64,000 nt of DNA from Curtobacterium sp. MCSS17_015 (lineage in GTDB: Bacteria; Actinomycetota; Actinomycetes; Actinomycetales; Microbacteriaceae), in assembly GCF_003234265.2 (NCBI RefSeq), contig NZ_CP126256.1, positions 558,001 to 622,000 on the forward strand, in the 5' to 3' direction. The notes beneath the pieces were generated by a model. That model searched no databases and was not told the DNA's origin. It was given only the letters and a program-made list of their open reading frames with translations. Position numbers and translations under genes: made by a program. Positions 37,228-44,906 of the stretch are shown in pieces. Each line of letters opens with the position of its first letter. Positions within the stretch are counted from its first letter, which is position 1.

Positions 37228-37384
37228 CGAGCGCCCGGTTCGTGTGTCCGACGAGCGCGCGGAGGTCCCAGACGCCGAGCGCTGGCGAAGCCCAGAGCGC
37301 TGGGTCCTCGGCGGGGGAGGGCAGCGCGGTCACCAGGTCGACGAACGACGACGCGGTCGGGGCGAACAGTGCGCGGATGTCCAT
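37166..37384 (-). pseudogene. Truncated mycothiol-dependent maleylpyruvate isomerase-type (DinB superfamily) gene remnant
   Basis: From ATG 37384 the first about 52 residues (MDIRALFAPTASSFVDLVTA to VWDLRALVGHTNRAL) match the start of the maleylpyruvate isomerase N-terminal/TIGR03086-type family, whose members are usually about 190-220 residues. The frame then runs into Arg/His-rich nonsense antisense to the tail of the neighbouring quinone oxidoreductase and stops at 37166. The 3' three quarters have been lost, apparently by a deletion joining the two genes near 37225. Confidence 0.65.
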
Positions 37385-37419
37385 GGGCTCATCCTGCCGT
37401 GGCGGTCACCGGGCGTGGG

Positions 37420-38094
37420 TCAGACGTCGGGCAGGCCGACCTTCGACCCGGACGGGAACCGGTTCCGGCCGGTCGGGGTGGCCGATCCGGGCTCTGTCGG
37501 CGGGAGGGCAGCGGCGGCACGGTGGGCCCGCTCCGTCCGGCCGAGCCGGAGGATGCGGTCGGGAACGAGTCCGAGGTAGCCGAAGACCCACAAGAACGCG
37601 AGCGCAGACCGGCCGCCGAGCAAGAAGAGCGCGATGCCGGCGAACGCGAGTCCGATGAGGCCAGGAGCTGCCCGCATCACGTCGACGACGAGCGTCCGGC
37701 GCACCAGGGCAGTGTCGGTGAGGACGGTATCCCGGTCGTCGGGCTCGATGTCGGGCATCCGGCGCCCGAGGTACCGCTGCACCGAGGCCCGAGCGATCCG
37801 CATCGTGTCCGGCCGCACCTGGTACCCGTTGATCGTCGCCGGCGGTTCGTCCCTGCGTCGCATCGGGAAGCACGACACCGTGATGAGTCCGGCCGCCAGC
37901 GCCCCCAGGAGGACGATGAGTGGGGACTGCCCCGGACCGACGTCGATCCAGCCGGTCCCTGCGTCGGTCACTGCGAGCAGCACCCCGATGGCGACCGCGA
38001 CGACGACGCCGACCAGCAGGGCGCGTCGGAGCCGGTCGACGGACACGTCCTGCCGGAACCGCGCGCGGAACACCTGCCACCCGAGTCGGTACAC
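37420..38094 (-). CDS. Membrane protein of unknown function
   Basis: A 224-residue protein with two N-terminal TM helices (LLVGVVVAVAIGVLLAV and SPLIVLLGALAAGLITV) and two near the C-terminus (GLIGLAFAGIALFLLGG, ALAFLWVFGYLGLV) around a soluble loop of about 70 residues. No family recognised. GTG 38094 follows aggtggt. Convergent gene order with nothing that suggests a pathway. Confidence 0.7.
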   Translation of the reverse strand: MYRLGWQVFRARFRQDVSVDRLRRALLVGVVVAVAIGVLLAVTDAGTGWIDVGPGQSPLIVLLGALAAGLITVSCFPMRRRDEPPATINGYQVRPDTMRIARASVQRYLGRRMPDIEPDDRDTVLTDTALVRRTLVVDVMRAAPGLIGLAFAGIALFLLGGRSALAFLWVFGYLGLVPDRILRLGRTERAHRAAAALPPTEPGSATPTGRNRFPSGSKVGLPDV

Positions 38095-38132
38095 ACCACC
38101 TGTCTACCGCTCAGGCCTCCTCGGCGGACGCT

Positions 38133-38181
38133 CGGTGCAGCGACGAGGTCAGGCAGTCCCGGTGCAGCGACGAGGTCAGGC
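38133..38181 (-). repeat. 22-bp direct repeat at the stop codon of the SDR gene
   Basis: cggtgcagcgacgaggtcag plus two more bases occurs at 38133 and again at 38160 (27-bp period). The second copy covers the stop codon of the SDR gene, so the stop itself is duplicated 27 bp downstream in frame. Confidence 0.7.
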
Positions 38182-38961
38182 CGTCGTCCTCGGGGACGAG
38201 TCGGCCAGGCGCAGGACCGTCCGCCTCGGCAGCAGCGGCGCGATGCGACTGGTCCGCGTGTTCGCGTTGCCCGAGACGGCACTGACCGGGGGCGTCGGCT
38301 TGTCGAGGGCACGGAGGGCCGCAGCGACGACCTGCTCGGGCGTCTCGAACCGCACCCGACCTTCGTCGGTGCCGGAGTTCCGGTAGAACTCGGTCTTCGT
38401 CGGACCGGGCGAGAATGCCATGACGGTGACCCCGGAGTCGCGCAACTCGTACGCCAGCGCTTCGGTGAACCGCAGGACGAAGGCCTTCGAGGCTGCGTAG
38501 ACCGCCATCCCCGGCGTCGGCATGTAGGCCGTGAGGCTCGCGACGTTGAGCAGCACGCCGCGGCCGGTGGACACGAGCCCGGGGAGGAACGCGTGGCACA
38601 CGTCGACGACGGCGTCGATGTTGACGGCGAGCTGGTCCTCGAGTTCGGACGGCGTGCTGTCCACGAAGTCGCGGGTCAGACCGATGCCCGCGCAGTTCAC
38701 CACCGTGTCCACGCGGACGCCCAGCCGGTCGAGCTCGGCGAGGAGGCGCGCGCCGCTCGACGGCTGCGTGAGGTCGAGCGGCACGACGGTCACCACCCGA
38801 CCGTGCGCAGCCCGGAGCGACTGCGCCAGCTCCTCGAGGACGTCGGCCCGGCGTGCGACCAGCACCAGGTCGGCTCCGCGCGCGGCCAGGGCACGGGCGA
38901 ACTCCCGACCGATGCCGGAACTCGCGCCGGTGACGAGGGCGGTCGTGTTGCGGTGGTCCAT
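38176..38961 (-). CDS. Short-chain dehydrogenase/reductase, TetR-controlled
   Basis: A 261-residue classical SDR: TALVTGASSGIGREFARAL (cofactor loop; RR at the end of strand 2 favours NADP), NCAGIG, LNVASLTAY (catalytic Ser region) and YAASKAF (Tyr-xxx-Lys). ATG 38961 is chosen for its gaaggag ribosome binding site; the longer frame runs into the operator. It is divergent from a TetR gene across twin operators, so it is probably induced by the regulator's ligand. The substrate is unknown; detoxification of an aldehyde or ketone is a guess. Confidence 0.9.
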   Translation of the reverse strand: MDHRNTTALVTGASSGIGREFARALAARGADLVLVARRADVLEELAQSLRAAHGRVVTVVPLDLTQPSSGARLLAELDRLGVRVDTVVNCAGIGLTRDFVDSTPSELEDQLAVNIDAVVDVCHAFLPGLVSTGRGVLLNVASLTAYMPTPGMAVYAASKAFVLRFTEALAYELRDSGVTVMAFSPGPTKTEFYRNSGTDEGRVRFETPEQVVAAALRALDKPTPPVSAVSGNANTRTSRIAPLLPRRTVLRLADSSPRTTA

Positions 38962-38985
38962 GCACTGCTCCTTCGGGGTTGACGG

Positions 38986-39028
38986 GTTGACGGGTGTAAA
39001 CCTAGGCGCTCGGTTGACGGGTGTCAAC
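38986..39028. promoter_or_regulatory. Twin TetR-type operators
   Basis: Two 16-bp sites, gttgacgggtgtaaac (38986-39001, one mismatch to perfect symmetry) and gttgacgggtgtcaac (39013-39028, perfect GTTGAC-4-GTCAAC palindrome), 27 bp apart in the gap between the divergent SDR and TetR genes. Placement and symmetry fit autoregulation by the adjacent TetR protein. Confidence 0.75.
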
Positions 39029-39053
39029 CAGCCCGTTGTGCGACAGTGGCTCC

Positions 39054-39638
39054 ATGACGAACGCGTCGCGTACCCGCACGGGCGACCAGCTGCGCGACGA
39101 CCTCCTCGCAGCCGCGACGGATCTGTTGTCGCAGCGACTGGCCGTCACCCCGCCGTCCCTCAGGGAGACCGCGCGCGCGTGCGGTGTCTCGGCGACCGCC
39201 GTGTACCGGCACTTCCCGTCGCAGCAGGCGCTGCTCATCGCCGTGGCCAGCCAGAGTCTCGCCGCGCTCACCGCCGCGATCGAGGACTCCGGCGCGAGCG
39301 TGTCGACCGACGACCGCGCCGCGGCTCTCCGGACCACCGCGAGCGCCTACGTGACGTGGGCGGTCGCGAACCCCGGGGCGTACCAGCTCTTGTTCGAGGG
39401 GCGGGACCTCCTGGAGGACCCGGCGCAGATCGAGTCCGGGATCGACCGACTGCAGAGCCGTCTCGACGCCCTCCTCGTCGGCCTGCCCGCGGGGGACCGC
39501 GACGAGCGGTTGCAGGCCGACCTGCTCTGGATCTCCCTGCACGGGCTCGTCGTCACCCGTATCCGGAAGACCCGGCAGCAGTGGGAGCGCACGGTCGTCG
39601 AGGACGCCACCGCGCTCGTCGACGCCTTCATCGGCTGA
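39054..39638 (+). CDS. TetR family transcriptional regulator
   Basis: A 194-residue TetR-type repressor: N-terminal helix-turn-helix (RETARACGVSATAVYRHFPSQQALLIAV, about residues 35-65; cited here by its ends RETARACG and VYRHFPSQQ) and a WHG-like C-terminal domain (NPGAYQLLFEGRD). ATG 39054 is chosen because the earlier GTG 39021 lies inside the operator. It should repress itself and the divergent SDR gene through the twin GTTGAC-GTCAAC sites. Confidence 0.92.
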   Translation: MTNASRTRTGDQLRDDLLAAATDLLSQRLAVTPPSLRETARACGVSATAVYRHFPSQQALLIAVASQSLAALTAAIEDSGASVSTDDRAAALRTTASAYVTWAVANPGAYQLLFEGRDLLEDPAQIESGIDRLQSRLDALLVGLPAGDRDERLQADLLWISLHGLVVTRIRKTRQQWERTVVEDATALVDAFIG

Positions 39639-39771
39639 GCCGGGCCGCCGCACACCCCCGTGCGCCGCCAGCACCCGGACACGCCCGACGCCGTGCACCA
39701 GCGGAACCGGTGAGCAGCCCGCGGCCGGGCCTCCTCAGCGATCGTCCAGCGACGGTCGATGACCTGGGCTC

Positions 39772-40197
39772 ATGACTCTCGACATCGTCTACACCGCAGC
39801 CGCCCACGCCACCGGAGGCGGCCGCGACGGACACGTCCGCACCGAGGACGACCGCATCGACCTCGACACCCGCCCGCCGAAGGAGATGGGCGGCAGCGGT
39901 GAGGGCACGAACCCCGAGCAGCTCTTCGCCGCCGGGTACGCCGCGTGCTTCCTCGGCGCGCTGCACGTCGCCGGCAAGCAGCTCGAACTCGACACCACCG
40001 GCGCCGAGGTCTCCGCCGAGGTCAGCATCGGCGGCAACGGCGCGGGCGGATTCGGTCTCGCGGTCGAGCTCGACGTCTACGCCCCCGCGGTCGAGGGGTC
40101 GTCGCGGCAGCGTCTGGTCGAGCTGGCGCACACCATCTGCCCGTACTCGAACGCCACCCGCGGCAACATCACGGTGACGCTCTCCCTCGTCGACTGA
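39772..40197 (+). CDS. Organic hydroperoxide resistance protein (Ohr/OsmC family)
   Basis: A 141-residue peroxidase of the Ohr branch. The redox Cys pair is Cys59 in LFAAGYAACF and Cys123 in HTICPYSNATRGN; the Arg for peroxide activation lies in the N-terminal DLDTRPP. It reduces organic hydroperoxides with lipoyl or low-molecular-weight thiols. No OhrR regulator is adjacent. Length is exactly typical. Confidence 0.95.
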   Translation: MTLDIVYTAAAHATGGGRDGHVRTEDDRIDLDTRPPKEMGGSGEGTNPEQLFAAGYAACFLGALHVAGKQLELDTTGAEVSAEVSIGGNGAGGFGLAVELDVYAPAVEGSSRQRLVELAHTICPYSNATRGNITVTLSLVD

Positions 40198-40234
40198 GCG
40201 CCTGGCGGTGCTCGCCGCTCCCTAGGCTGGAGCG

Positions 40235-40615
40235 GTGAGCACCGAGCGCTGCCCCTGTCTGAGCGGGAACCCCTACGACGAGTGCTGTGGCCCCCTGCAC
40301 GCCGGCGCGCCCGCCCCCACCGCCGAGCGGCTCATGCGGTCGCGCTTCTCCGCCTTCGCGCTCGGTCTGCCCGCGTACCTGCTCGACAGCTGGCACCCGA
40401 GCACGCGCCCGGCGACGCTCGAACTCGACCCGGCGCAGCGGTGGACGCGGCTCGACATCGTCGCGGCCCGGTCGGGAGGCCCGTTCGACACCGCGGGCAC
40501 GGTCACGTTCCGCGCGTGGTGGCGCACCGACATCTCGCGCGGAACGCTCGAGGAGACGAGCGAGTTCGTCCGCGAGGCCGGGCGCTGGTACTACGTCGAC
40601 GGCATCGTGGCCTGA
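40235..40615 (+). CDS. YchJ family (UPF0225) SEC-C motif protein
   Basis: A 126-residue protein with N-terminal zinc-binding SEC-C motif (CPCLSGNPYDECC) and the YchJ core (ERLMRSRFSAFALGLPAYLLDSWHPSTRP split across the domain; WTRLDIV; VTFRAWW; EFVREAGRWYYVDG). Biochemical role unknown, likely a zinc-bound NTF2-like fold. GTG 40235 has no Shine-Dalgarno site; TAGGCT (40223-40228) ends 6 nt before it, so the message is probably leaderless. Confidence 0.93.
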   Translation: MSTERCPCLSGNPYDECCGPLHAGAPAPTAERLMRSRFSAFALGLPAYLLDSWHPSTRPATLELDPAQRWTRLDIVAARSGGPFDTAGTVTFRAWWRTDISRGTLEETSEFVREAGRWYYVDGIVA

Positions 40616-40684
40616 CCCACCAGGCTCGAGCCGGTACCGGGCGGGACGGGGGTGTCTCGCGGCACCGCGTGCAGTGGCCGCGCG

Positions 40685-41557
40685 TCAGCCGATCGTCGGC
40701 GGCAGCCCGACGGCGGCGCGCATCGCCCGGCGCACCTCGGCCTCGTCGGGCAGCAGCTCGTCCTCGTCACCGGTCAGGAAGAAGCGGATCTGTCCGATGG
40801 CCTGCTCGGTGAGCATGTCGAGGCCGTTCAGCACGCGGCCCCCCGCCGCGTTCCACGCCGTGGAGGCCCGGGTCGGCCACGGCTCGTAGGCCACGTCGAA
40901 CAGCACCGCGTCCGGACCCGACGGCACGAGGGGCAGGTCGTCTGCGGCGCCGCCCGGGAGGGTCGACACCACGAAGCCCATCGGCCCGGCGGACGACAGG
41001 TCGTCGAGCGGATGCACCTCGAGCGTCACGCCGAGCCGGGCGGCGAGCATGACGAGGTCGCCCGCCTTGCCGGTGTCGCGGAGGAACACCCGGACCAAGG
41101 ACGCCCCGAGCCGCAGGGACGCGGTGAGGGCGCTCGCCGCGGTGGCTCCTCCACCCAGGACGGTGGCCTCGCCGGGGACGTGACCGAGTGCGGCGACCGG
41201 GCGCACGAGCCCGGCGACGTCCGTGTTCGCGCCGGCGAGGACGACCGAGGACCCCTCCTGGCGGAACGCGACCGTGTTCGCGACCCCGAGCTCGTCGACG
41301 AGCGGGGTCGTCCGGTCGAGGAGTGGCAGCACCTTGCGCTTGAGCGGCATCGTCAGGCTGAGGCCCCGCCATTCCGGACCCAGCCCCGCGACGAACGCGG
41401 CGAGTTCGCCGGACGCGACCTCGTGCCTCCCGTACGAGAAGGGGAGACCGAGCACGTCGTAGGCCGCCGCGTGCAGCGTGGGGGAGAGCGAGTGGGCGAT
41501 GGGGGAGCCGAGCACGGCGAGCTGCGTCCGGTCGGCGTCGGGGAAGGTCGGGGCCAC
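40685..41557 (-). CDS. aroE: Shikimate dehydrogenase (AroE family)
   Basis: A 290-residue shikimate 5-dehydrogenase: LGSPIAHSLSPTLH (substrate site), LSLTMPLKRKVLP (catalytic Lys), GVANTV, GANTDVAGL (Asp), GGGATAASAL (NADP loop) and GLDMLTEQA. It reduces 3-dehydroshikimate in aromatic amino acid synthesis. GTG 41557 is preceded by TAGGCT ending 6 nt upstream, so leaderless. Divergent from an iron-regulated gene. An AroE-like paralogue of other specificity cannot be excluded. Confidence 0.92.
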   Translation of the reverse strand: MAPTFPDADRTQLAVLGSPIAHSLSPTLHAAAYDVLGLPFSYGRHEVASGELAAFVAGLGPEWRGLSLTMPLKRKVLPLLDRTTPLVDELGVANTVAFRQEGSSVVLAGANTDVAGLVRPVAALGHVPGEATVLGGGATAASALTASLRLGASLVRVFLRDTGKAGDLVMLAARLGVTLEVHPLDDLSSAGPMGFVVSTLPGGAADDLPLVPSGPDAVLFDVAYEPWPTRASTAWNAAGGRVLNGLDMLTEQAIGQIRFFLTGDEDELLPDEAEVRRAMRAAVGLPPTIG

Positions 41558-41608
41558 GCGCGCAGCCTATCCGCGGGGCCCTCACCAGGCCTCCCGGAGG
41601 AGGAGCGC

Positions 41609-41627
41609 TTAGGTTAGGCTACCCTTC
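41609..41627 (+). promoter_or_regulatory. DtxR/IdeR iron box overlapping a leaderless promoter
   Basis: ttaggttaggctacccttc is a close match to the actinobacterial iron box (TTAGGTTAGSCTAACCTAA). The -10-like TAGGCT inside it (41615-41620) ends 7 nt before the GTG start at 41628, so repressor binding would cover the transcription start. Iron-replete repression is expected. Confidence 0.85.
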
Positions 41628-42647
41628 GTGATCCGTACCTCCCTCCCCAAGCGCCGCCTCGGGCGCGTGCTCGCCGCGGCCGGTGCCGTCGTCGCCGCCA
41701 CCCTGGTCCTCTCCGGCTGCTCGTCGTCGAGCACGCCGTCCTCGTCCGACTCCTCCGACGGAGGCTCGTCGGACGGCGCCTTCCCGGTCTCCATCACGAC
41801 CGGACTCGGCACGACGACGATCGACTCGGCCCCGAAGCGCGTCGTCGCCCTCGGCTGGGGTGACGCCGAGACGGCACTCGAACTCGGTGTGCAGCCCGTC
41901 GGCGCCAGCGACTGGCTCGCGTTCGGCGGCGAGGGCGTCGGGCCGTGGCTGAAGGGCGCGTACGACAAGGCGCCGAAGATCATCGAGACGCTCGAGCCGA
42001 GCTACGAAGAGATCCTCAAGCTCGACCCCGACGTGATCCTCGACGTGAAGAGCTCGGGCGACAAAGACCGCTACGACAAGCTCTCCGCCATCGCCCCGAC
42101 CGTCGCGATCCCGAAGGGTGGCGAGAACTACCTCGCCTCGACCGAGGAGCAGGTCGACATGATCTCGAAGGCGCTCGGCAAGGAGAGCGAGGGCAAGCAG
42201 CTCCTCGCCGACCTCGACGACTCGTACGCGGCAGCGCGTGAGGCGCACCCCGAGTTCGACGGCAAGACCGCCGCGATCGGCGCCTACACGTCCGAGGGCT
42301 TCGGCGTCTACGCCTCCCGCGACAGCCGTGCGACCTTCATGCAGAACCTCGGGTTCACGATCCCGGAAGCGATCGACGAGGCCGCCGGCAAGGAGTTCTC
42401 CGTCTCGCTGTCGAACGAGAACCTGGACCTGCTCGACGCCGACCTGACCGTCGTGCTGCCGATCTACGTCGAGGCGTCGAAGGCGTCGTCGGACCCGCTC
42501 TTCAAGAAGGTGCCGTCGGTCGAGGCCGGGCACGCCATCGTGATCGACGACTCGGACGTCTCGACGGCGTTCTCGCTCGGCACGACCGCGGCGATCGAGT
42601 GGGCGCTCGAGCGCCTGCCGGACGAGTTCGCGGCGAAGCTGGGCTGA
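41628..42647 (+). CDS. Iron-siderophore ABC transporter substrate-binding lipoprotein
   Basis: A 339-residue FecB/FepB-type binding protein. Signal sequence with lipobox VLSGC (Cys31), Ser-rich tether, then two lobes: KRVVALGWGDAETALELGVQPVG, EPSYEEILKLDPDVIL, and PEAIDEAAGKEFSVSLSNENLDLLDADL (given here by its ends). It captures ferric siderophores outside the membrane; the permease and ATPase genes are not in the window. Start GTG 41628 directly follows the iron box, with no leader. The stop codon is the first base triplet of an 8 x 7-bp tandem repeat. Confidence 0.93.
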   Translation: MIRTSLPKRRLGRVLAAAGAVVAATLVLSGCSSSSTPSSSDSSDGGSSDGAFPVSITTGLGTTTIDSAPKRVVALGWGDAETALELGVQPVGASDWLAFGGEGVGPWLKGAYDKAPKIIETLEPSYEEILKLDPDVILDVKSSGDKDRYDKLSAIAPTVAIPKGGENYLASTEEQVDMISKALGKESEGKQLLADLDDSYAAAREAHPEFDGKTAAIGAYTSEGFGVYASRDSRATFMQNLGFTIPEAIDEAAGKEFSVSLSNENLDLLDADLTVVLPIYVEASKASSDPLFKKVPSVEAGHAIVIDDSDVSTAFSLGTTAAIEWALERLPDEFAAKLG

Positions 42648-42700
42648 CGGCTGACGGCTGACGGCTGACGGCTGACGGCTGACGGCTGACGGCTGACGGC
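42645..42700 (+). repeat. Eight tandem copies of a 7-bp repeat starting at a stop codon
   Basis: tgacggc repeated eight times without error, the first TGA being the stop of the siderophore-binding gene. The unit length (not a multiple of 3) means copy changes cannot alter the protein. Likely slippage-prone. Confidence 0.95.
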
Positions 42701-42769
42701 GGTCGGCGCTGGAGAGCGGCCTGCTGGCGCCGACTGGCCATGCTGGCGCCGACCGGCCCTGTACGACGA

Positions 42770-42811
42770 GAACCGGCTCGAACCGCGGAACGACGCGGTT
42801 CGAGCCGGTTC
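42770..42811 (+). terminator. Long hairpin terminator
   Basis: A perfect 18-bp stem, gaaccggctcgaaccgcg (42770-42787) and its complement (42794-42811), with a 6-nt loop, between convergent genes for the siderophore-binding protein and a DUF1304 protein. Confidence 0.85.
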
Positions 42812-42873
42812 GTGTTGGGCCGGGGCCGTGGCCGTGGCCAGCGACCGCAGACGCGGGGGGTCGCCGCGCGCGG

Positions 42874-43278
42874 TCAGGCGCCGAACGTCGACGCGAGGAA
42901 CGCGAAGAGCAGCGCGATGAGCGGGAACGAGCCCTGCACGAAGGCCGAGTTCAGGTACTTCCGACCGGTGCCGGCCAGGACGACCGCCGCACCGAGCATG
43001 CTCGCGCAGGCGAAGACGACGAGGGTCCACCCCGTGGCGCCGTTGCCCGCCAGCACCAGCACGACACCGAGGACCGCGCCGATCGCGAGGAACAGGTTGT
43101 AGAAGCCCTGGTTGAAGGCCAGCGAGCGCGTGGCCTGCGCGTCGGCGTCCGAGGCGATCCCGAAGATGCGGCGGACGCGGGGACTCGTCCAGGCCACGGA
43201 CTCCAGGAAGAAGATGTACACGTGCACGAGGCCCGCCAGGACCGCGAAGACGCCGGAGATCGCCAGCAGAACCGTCAT
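42874..43278 (-). CDS. DUF1304 family membrane protein
   Basis: A 134-residue protein with four TM helices and DUF1304 features: AGLVHVYIFFLESVAWTS, the conserved FNQGFYNLFLAIG and a C-terminal GSFPLIALL. Family function is unknown. ATG 43278. Confidence 0.9.
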   Translation of the reverse strand: MTVLLAISGVFAVLAGLVHVYIFFLESVAWTSPRVRRIFGIASDADAQATRSLAFNQGFYNLFLAIGAVLGVVLVLAGNGATGWTLVVFACASMLGAAVVLAGTGRKYLNSAFVQGSFPLIALLFAFLASTFGA

Positions 43279-43356
43279 GCAGCCATCATCTCAGGAGTGG
43301 AGGTGTGCTCTGGTCCGCCCCTCGTCGCGTCCGCGCTCGGTCAGTAGGCTCGGGGC

Positions 43357-43674
43357 ATGAACGAGGCCCCGAGCACGAACGACGAAGACGCCGTCGCCGA
43401 ACTCCAGAGCATCCGGCAGAGCATCGACAACATCGACGCCGCCGTGATCCACATGCTCGCCGAGCGCTTCAAGTACACACAGCGGGTGGGGTACCTCAAG
43501 GCCGCGGCGGGGATGCCGGCAGCCGACCCCTCACGCGAGCAGATCCAGGTCGCACGGTTGCGGTCCCTCGCTGCCGAATCGCACCTCGACCCGGCGTTCG
43601 CCGAGAAGTTCCTCAACTTCATCGTCGCGGAGGTCATCCACCACCACGAGCGCATCGCGGTCGGCGAGCTGTGA
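43357..43674 (+). CDS. Chorismate mutase (AroQ type)
   Basis: A 105-residue all-helical chorismate mutase, converting chorismate to prephenate for Phe/Tyr. Active-site pattern: IRQSIDNIDAAVIHMLAERFKYTQRVGYLK (given by its landmarks R-x-x-IDxID, LxxR and Lys) and a C-terminal FNFIVAEVIHHHE-like helix with Glu. ATG 43357 is preceded by TAGGCT ending 6 nt upstream, so leaderless. Its last codons overlap the next gene by GTGA, linking the two. Confidence 0.93.
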   Translation: MNEAPSTNDEDAVAELQSIRQSIDNIDAAVIHMLAERFKYTQRVGYLKAAAGMPAADPSREQIQVARLRSLAAESHLDPAFAEKFLNFIVAEVIHHHERIAVGEL

Positions 43675-44855
43675 GCCTGCCGGGGCAGCACCTGCCCGAG
43701 CTGCACCTGCTCATCGGGTCGTACACGGCCACCGGCGGGGGGAACGCGACCGGCATCTCGATCGTCGGGTCGAGCGGTGCCGGCGCCGACGGGCCTGCGC
43801 TCGTCGCGTCGACCGTCGCCGTGCTGGACGACCCGTCGTTCCTGGCCGTCTCGGGGGACCGCGTGTACGCCGTCTCCGAGACCACCGACGGCGGGGTCCA
43901 CGCCTTCCGCCGATCGGGTTCGTCGCTCGAACACCTCTGGGACGCATCCGCCGGTGGTGACGCGCCGTGCCACATCCGGGTCGACCCCGCCGGCGCGCTC
44001 GTCGTCACGACCTACGTCTCCGGCACCGTGACGGCGGTCTCGCTCGAGGCGGCCGAGTCGTACGCGGCCTCGGTGTCGGCCAGTGACGGGATCGTCGGCG
44101 GGCCTGGTGCCGCAGTCGGGGCCGGGGCCGGGGCTGACGGCGCCGGTACTGCCGCCGGACACGGGGTCGCCGGGCGGGGGACCGGGGTGTCCGCCGTGCT
44201 GCCCGACGCGGCCGTCGCGACCGAGGTCCTGCCCGACGCGACCGGTCCCGACGAGGACCGTCAGGACCGCCCACACGCGCACCAGTCGACCGCCACCCCG
44301 GACGGCACCGTCCTGGTCGCCGACCTCGGGGGCGACGCCCTGCACGAGTTCCGGGTCGCAGCGAACGCGACCTCGGTGTCGATCGAGCCCCTGCGGGTGC
44401 ACCACGTCGCACCGGGGGCGGGGCCGCGGCACATGGCCTGGTTCGACGGGGACCTGCTCGTCGCCGGGGAGCTCGACGGTCACGTGTACCGGATGCGACG
44501 GGACGGGTCGGGGTCGTTCCGTGAGGTCTGCACGGCCGCCGCCTTCGACGGGCCGGTCAAGACCTCCCTGCTCAGCCACATCGAGGTCGACGAGCACGGG
44601 CTCGTCACGGTCGCGGTCCGGGGCCGCGACCAGATCGTGGTGCTCGACGCATCCGACGGCGGGCTCCAGGTCGTCGGGGCAGCGTCGGCGGGCGGCGTGT
44701 GGCCGCGGCACTTCGCGCGGGTGCCCGGGTACCTGCTCGTCGCGAACCAGATGTCCGACGCCGTCGCGGTGCTCCCCGTCGGCGACGACGGCGTGCCGGG
44801 CGAGGCGGTCGCGCAGATCGCCGTGGGCAGCCCGACCTGCATCGTGCCGCTCTGA
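43671..44855 (+). CDS. Lactonase family beta-propeller protein (YbhE/6-phosphogluconolactonase-like)
   Basis: A 394-residue seven-bladed propeller of the lactonase (PF10282-type) family: LLIGSYTATGGGNATGISI at the start, ISETTDGGVHAF-type blade strands, PHAHQSTATPDG and GAGPRHMAWF, and a terminal blade WPRHFARVPGYLLVANQMSD. A Gly/Ala-rich insert (about 145-175) is unusual and may be a surface loop. GTG 43671 overlaps the chorismate mutase stop. Activity on 6-phosphogluconolactone is possible; the family is broad. Confidence 0.85.
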   Translation: MSLPGQHLPELHLLIGSYTATGGGNATGISIVGSSGAGADGPALVASTVAVLDDPSFLAVSGDRVYAVSETTDGGVHAFRRSGSSLEHLWDASAGGDAPCHIRVDPAGALVVTTYVSGTVTAVSLEAAESYAASVSASDGIVGGPGAAVGAGAGADGAGTAAGHGVAGRGTGVSAVLPDAAVATEVLPDATGPDEDRQDRPHAHQSTATPDGTVLVADLGGDALHEFRVAANATSVSIEPLRVHHVAPGAGPRHMAWFDGDLLVAGELDGHVYRMRRDGSGSFREVCTAAAFDGPVKTSLLSHIEVDEHGLVTVAVRGRDQIVVLDASDGGLQVVGAASAGGVWPRHFARVPGYLLVANQMSDAVAVLPVGDDGVPGEAVAQIAVGSPTCIVPL

Positions 44856-44906
44856 CCCGGGCTCGGGCGGGTTAGGCCGAGCAGCCCCGACCGGGGTTCA
44901 CCCCGG

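Noticed and set aside
42645..42700. CRISPR-like repeat array
   Set aside because: The 7-bp units are contiguous with no spacers; the 23-bp array at 59626 and the adhesin repeats also lack spacers.
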